Shown here: one piece after another, positions 4,059 through 6,543 of the stretch
Layout: every line of letters begins with the position of its first letter
Numbering within the stretch: the first letter of the stretch is position 1
From: Micrococcales bacterium
GTDB lineage: Bacteria; Actinomycetota; Actinomycetes; Actinomycetales; Dermatophilaceae
NCBI GenBank assembly: GCA_003157445.1
Contig: PMJN01000546.1
Coordinates: 1 to 6,543, forward strand
Length of the DNA: 6,543 bases
Direction: 5' to 3'
Notes under the pieces: model-generated
The model's database searches: none
Told to the model about the DNA's origin: nothing
Seen by the model: only the letters and a program-made list of their open reading frames with translations
Program-made: the position numbers and the translations under genes

Positions 4059-6543
4059 ATGACCGACAACGATGTCCGCCCCGCTGCCTACCCGGTTTGG
4101 TGGGAGGCCGACGTCGTTCTTAAGGACGGCGCCATGGCCCACGTGCGCCCGATCGTGCCTACCGACGCCGACCGGGTCCGCCGGTTCCACGCAGGGCAGT
4201 CCCCGGAGTCCATCTACCTTCGTTTCTTTGCGCCGCTAAAGACGCTGAGCGACAAGGATGTCGCTCGGTTCACTCAGGTCGACTACGACTGGCGGGTGGC
4301 TCTGGTAGCCACGGTGCGTGAGGACATCATCGGGATCGCGCGTTTTGACCGGCTCGACAAGACGACCGCAGAGGTGGCCTTCCATATCTCCGACGCCCAT
4401 CAGGGCAGGGGAGTCGGCTCGGTGTTACTGGAGCACCTGGCAGCCATCGGCCACGAGGTGGGGGTGACCAAGTTCGTGGCCGATGTCCTGCCGCAGAATC
4501 ACAAGATGATCCAGGTCTTTACCGACGCCGGGTATGAGGTCAACTACCACTTGGACGACGGCGTGATCGCGGTGGCCTTCACGATCGAGCCTACTGAACA
4601 GTCTCAGGCTGTTCGAGTCGCGCGAGAGCACCGCGCCGAGGCGCTGAGCGTGCGCTCCGCGTTGTTCCCGCAGTCGATTGCCGTGATCGGGGCCAGCCGA
4701 CGGGTTGACTCGATCGGGCACCAGCTGTTGACCAACATACGTGCCGGCGGTTTCAAGGGCCGGGTCCATGCTGTCAACATCGAGGCTCGGCACGTGCAGG
4801 GGCTGCAGGCACACTCGCGAGTCAGCGAGATTCCCGACCACATCGACCTTGCGGTTGTCGCAGTCCCGGCGGAGTCGGTGCAACTGGTTGTCCAGGACTG
4901 CGCCACAGCCGGTGTCAAGACCCTACTGGTGGTCTCTGCTGGTTTCGCCGAGTCCGGAAGGGCGGGGGAGAAGCGTCAGTATGATCTGTTGCGGACCGCG
5001 CGCAGCAGTGGCATGCGGGTCATCGGCCCCAACTCCTTCGGCGTCATCAACTCCCACCCTGACGTACGGCTGAACGCCACCCTGGCAGGCGAGCTTCCAC
5101 CGGCCGGAAGCCTGGGGTTGTTCTCCCAGAGTGGGGCACTTGGTATCGCGGTGCTCGCCCTGGCTGGCCGGCGAAACCTCGGCATCTCGGTCTTCGCCTC
5201 GGCCGGTAACCGGGTTGACGTCTCCGGCAACGACTTCATGCAGTACTGGATCGACGACGACGACACTCATGCGGTGGGTCTGTATCTGGAGTCCGTGGGC
5301 AACCCACGGAAGTTCTCTAGGATCGCGCGACTGCTAGCGCTTCGCAAACCCGTGATTGTGGTGAAGTCGGCGGTCAGCTCCTACGGAGTTCCGCCCGGTC
5401 ACCGGGTTCGTCCCAGCAAGGTGCCGTCAGCAGCCTTCGACGCCATGTTGCGCCAGGCCGGGGTGATCCGAGTTGAGAACGTGCACCAGCTCTTCGACGT
5501 GGCCCAGCTGGTGGTTCACCAGCCGCTGCCACGCGGTGTCAGGGTGGCCATAGTCGGCAACTCGACCGCCCTTGGATCCCTCACCGCGCAGGCGTGCGTG
5601 AGCTGGGGACTTGAGGTCACTCATGGTCCGGTCGCTCTGAAGGCGGAGGCCAACACCGCGGACTTCTCCACTGCTCTTGACCACGCCTTCGGTGACGATC
5701 AGGTCGATAGTGTCCTGACCTGCTTCATCCCCCCCCTGGTCACCCCCGACGAGGACGTCGCCCATGCGGTTGTTGACGCGGCCGCTAAATCCGACAAACC
5801 CTGTGCTGCAACATTTCTCGGCATGGTGGGAGTCACCAAGGCGCTGTCCGGCCGTTACCGCGAAGGCAGCGCCACGAAAGAGGACAACGACGACCGCGGC
5901 CCGCGGCGAGCTGTTCCGGCCTACGCTATGCCAGAGGACGCCGTGCGCGCTCTGGCGGCTGCCACCCGTTACGGACAGTGGCGGGCTCGCGAGCGTGGAG
6001 AACTGGTCGATCCCAAGGGTGTTGACTTCCGGGCGGCTGAACGGATCGTCGAGCGCGTCCTGGCCGACACCCCCGAGGGTCGGACCCTTACCCCGGCCGA
6101 GGCCGAGGAACTGCTGGCGGCCTACGGAATCAACCTCTGGCCATCCATTCCCACGTCCAGCGCCGACGAAGCGGTCGACGCCGCGGAACGGCTCGGCTAC
6201 CCCGTGGTGATCAAGTCGATCTCACCCGCGGTGCGCCACCAGCCGGGGCAGGGCGCCATGCATGTCGACCTTGCGACAGAAGGATCGGTGCGGGAATCCT
6301 TCGAGTCGCTGTCGGCGCGACTTTCCCCCATGGACGCCGACACGTTCGTCGTCCAGCGCATGGGAACACCAGGGGTTGCCTGCGTCGTGCGCACATCAGA
6401 GGACTCTGTATTCGGTCCGGTGGTCAGCTTCAGCATCGGCGGGCCCCCGACCGACCTGCTAGACGACATCGGGTACCGGATCCCTCCGCTGACCGACGTC
6501 GACGTCATGGACCTGATCGCCTCGGTTAAGGCGTCGCCTCTGC
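4059..6543 (+). CDS. Pat-like protein acyltransferase: GNAT domain fused to NDP-forming acyl-CoA synthetase-like domains (3' end outside window)
   Basis: Open for 828 codons with no stop; family members are about 900 residues. The order is N-terminal GNAT acetyltransferase (about 27-178), with probable catalytic Glu-105 and acetyl-CoA loop QGRGVG (115-120). Next comes a CoA-binding Rossmann domain (about 203-332: SIAVIGAS 206-213, VIGPNSFGVIN 321-331). A succinyl-CoA ligase-like part follows (about 350-600: LFSQSGALG 354-362, SAGNRVDVSGND 381-392), then a charged linker (about 600-620) and an ATP-grasp domain (from about 675: YPVVIKS 714-720, FGPVVSFSIGG 785-795). Proteins of this type acylate lysines of AMP-forming acyl-CoA synthetases and switch them off; the synthetase-like half is thought to sense metabolites. 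The N-terminal GNAT order is the actinobacterial arrangement, reversed from enterobacterial Pat. I chose ATG 4059 because WWEADVVLKDGAMAHVRPI (14-32) matches the usual N-terminus; there is no clear ribosome site. Target assignment is inferred. Confidence 0.88.
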   Translation, partial: MTDNDVRPAAYPVWWEADVVLKDGAMAHVRPIVPTDADRVRRFHAGQSPESIYLRFFAPLKTLSDKDVARFTQVDYDWRVALVATVREDIIGIARFDRLDKTTAEVAFHISDAHQGRGVGSVLLEHLAAIGHEVGVTKFVADVLPQNHKMIQVFTDAGYEVNYHLDDGVIAVAFTIEPTEQSQAVRVAREHRAEALSVRSALFPQSIAVIGASRRVDSIGHQLLTNIRAGGFKGRVHAVNIEARHVQGLQAHSRVSEIPDHIDLAVVAVPAESVQLVVQDCATAGVKTLLVVSAGFAESGRAGEKRQYDLLRTARSSGMRVIGPNSFGVINSHPDVRLNATLAGELPPAGSLGLFSQSGALGIAVLALAGRRNLGISVFASAGNRVDVSGNDFMQYWIDDDDTHAVGLYLESVGNPRKFSRIARLLALRKPVIVVKSAVSSYGVPPGHRVRPSKVPSAAFDAMLRQAGVIRVENVHQLFDVAQLVVHQPLPRGVRVAIVGNSTALGSLTAQACVSWGLEVTHGPVALKAEANTADFSTALDHAFGDDQVDSVLTCFIPPLVTPDEDVAHAVVDAAAKSDKPCAATFLGMVGVTKALSGRYREGSATKEDNDDRGPRRAVPAYAMPEDAVRALAAATRYGQWRARERGELVDPKGVDFRAAERIVERVLADTPEGRTLTPAEAEELLAAYGINLWPSIPTSSADEAVDAAERLGYPVVIKSISPAVRHQPGQGAMHVDLATEGSVRESFESLSARLSPMDADTFVVQRMGTPGVACVVRTSEDSVFGPVVSFSIGGPPTDLLDDIGYRIPPLTDVDVMDLIASVKASPL

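Noticed and set aside
5764..6210. Plus-strand open frame inside the Pat-like gene suggesting a frameshift
   Set aside because: The parent frame runs without a stop from 4059 to 6543 and reads family-typical motifs on both sides, so this is an out-of-frame shadow.

Overview
The window is GC-rich, with strong G/C third-position bias and GTG/ATG starts. Its gene content fits a high-GC actinobacterium: a fruR-fruK fructose operon and a fused GNAT/acyl-CoA-synthetase protein with the acetyltransferase domain at the N-terminus. Propionibacteriaceae is my best guess, from the look of the proteins only.

Layout. (1) Positions 1-1118, minus strand: the start of a 1-phosphofructokinase gene (fruK, running off the left edge), preceded with a 4-base ATGA overlap by a DeoR-family regulator (fruR type). 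A near-consensus promoter (TTTACA, 17 bases, TATAAA) lies upstream at 1152-1180, with an inverted and direct repeat cluster (1187-1232) just beyond it as the likely operator. (2) Positions 1247-1864, minus strand: a nitroreductase-family flavoprotein with a GTG start. (3) Positions 1865-2203: a 339-base gap with no convincing gene. It holds a perfect uninterrupted 40-base palindrome (1911-1950), three GATCAC/GTGATC boxes, a 9-base direct repeat and perhaps a decayed scrap of transposase-like coding sequence. (4) Positions 2204-3973, minus strand: a complete AMP-forming acyl-CoA synthetase of the medium-chain/acetyl-CoA synthetase superfamily. (5) Positions 4059-6543, plus strand: a large protein open at the right edge, N-terminal GNAT acetyltransferase followed by NDP-forming acyl-CoA synthetase-like domains (CoA-binding, succinyl-CoA ligase-like, ATP-grasp). 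This is the architecture of the Pat-type protein lysine acyltransferases of actinobacteria.

How the genes may work together. fruR and fruK form a fructose uptake/phosphorylation control unit. The most informative arrangement is the divergent pair at 2204-6543. Pat-type acyltransferases are known to inactivate AMP-forming acyl-CoA synthetases by acylating a lysine in a PX4GK motif, and the adjacent synthetase carries exactly that motif (PKTISGK, lysine 548). The two genes share an 85-base intergenic region containing two short adjacent inverted repeats. The enzyme and its modifier may therefore be encoded and regulated side by side; this is an inference. No RNA gene, CRISPR array or intact mobile element was seen.
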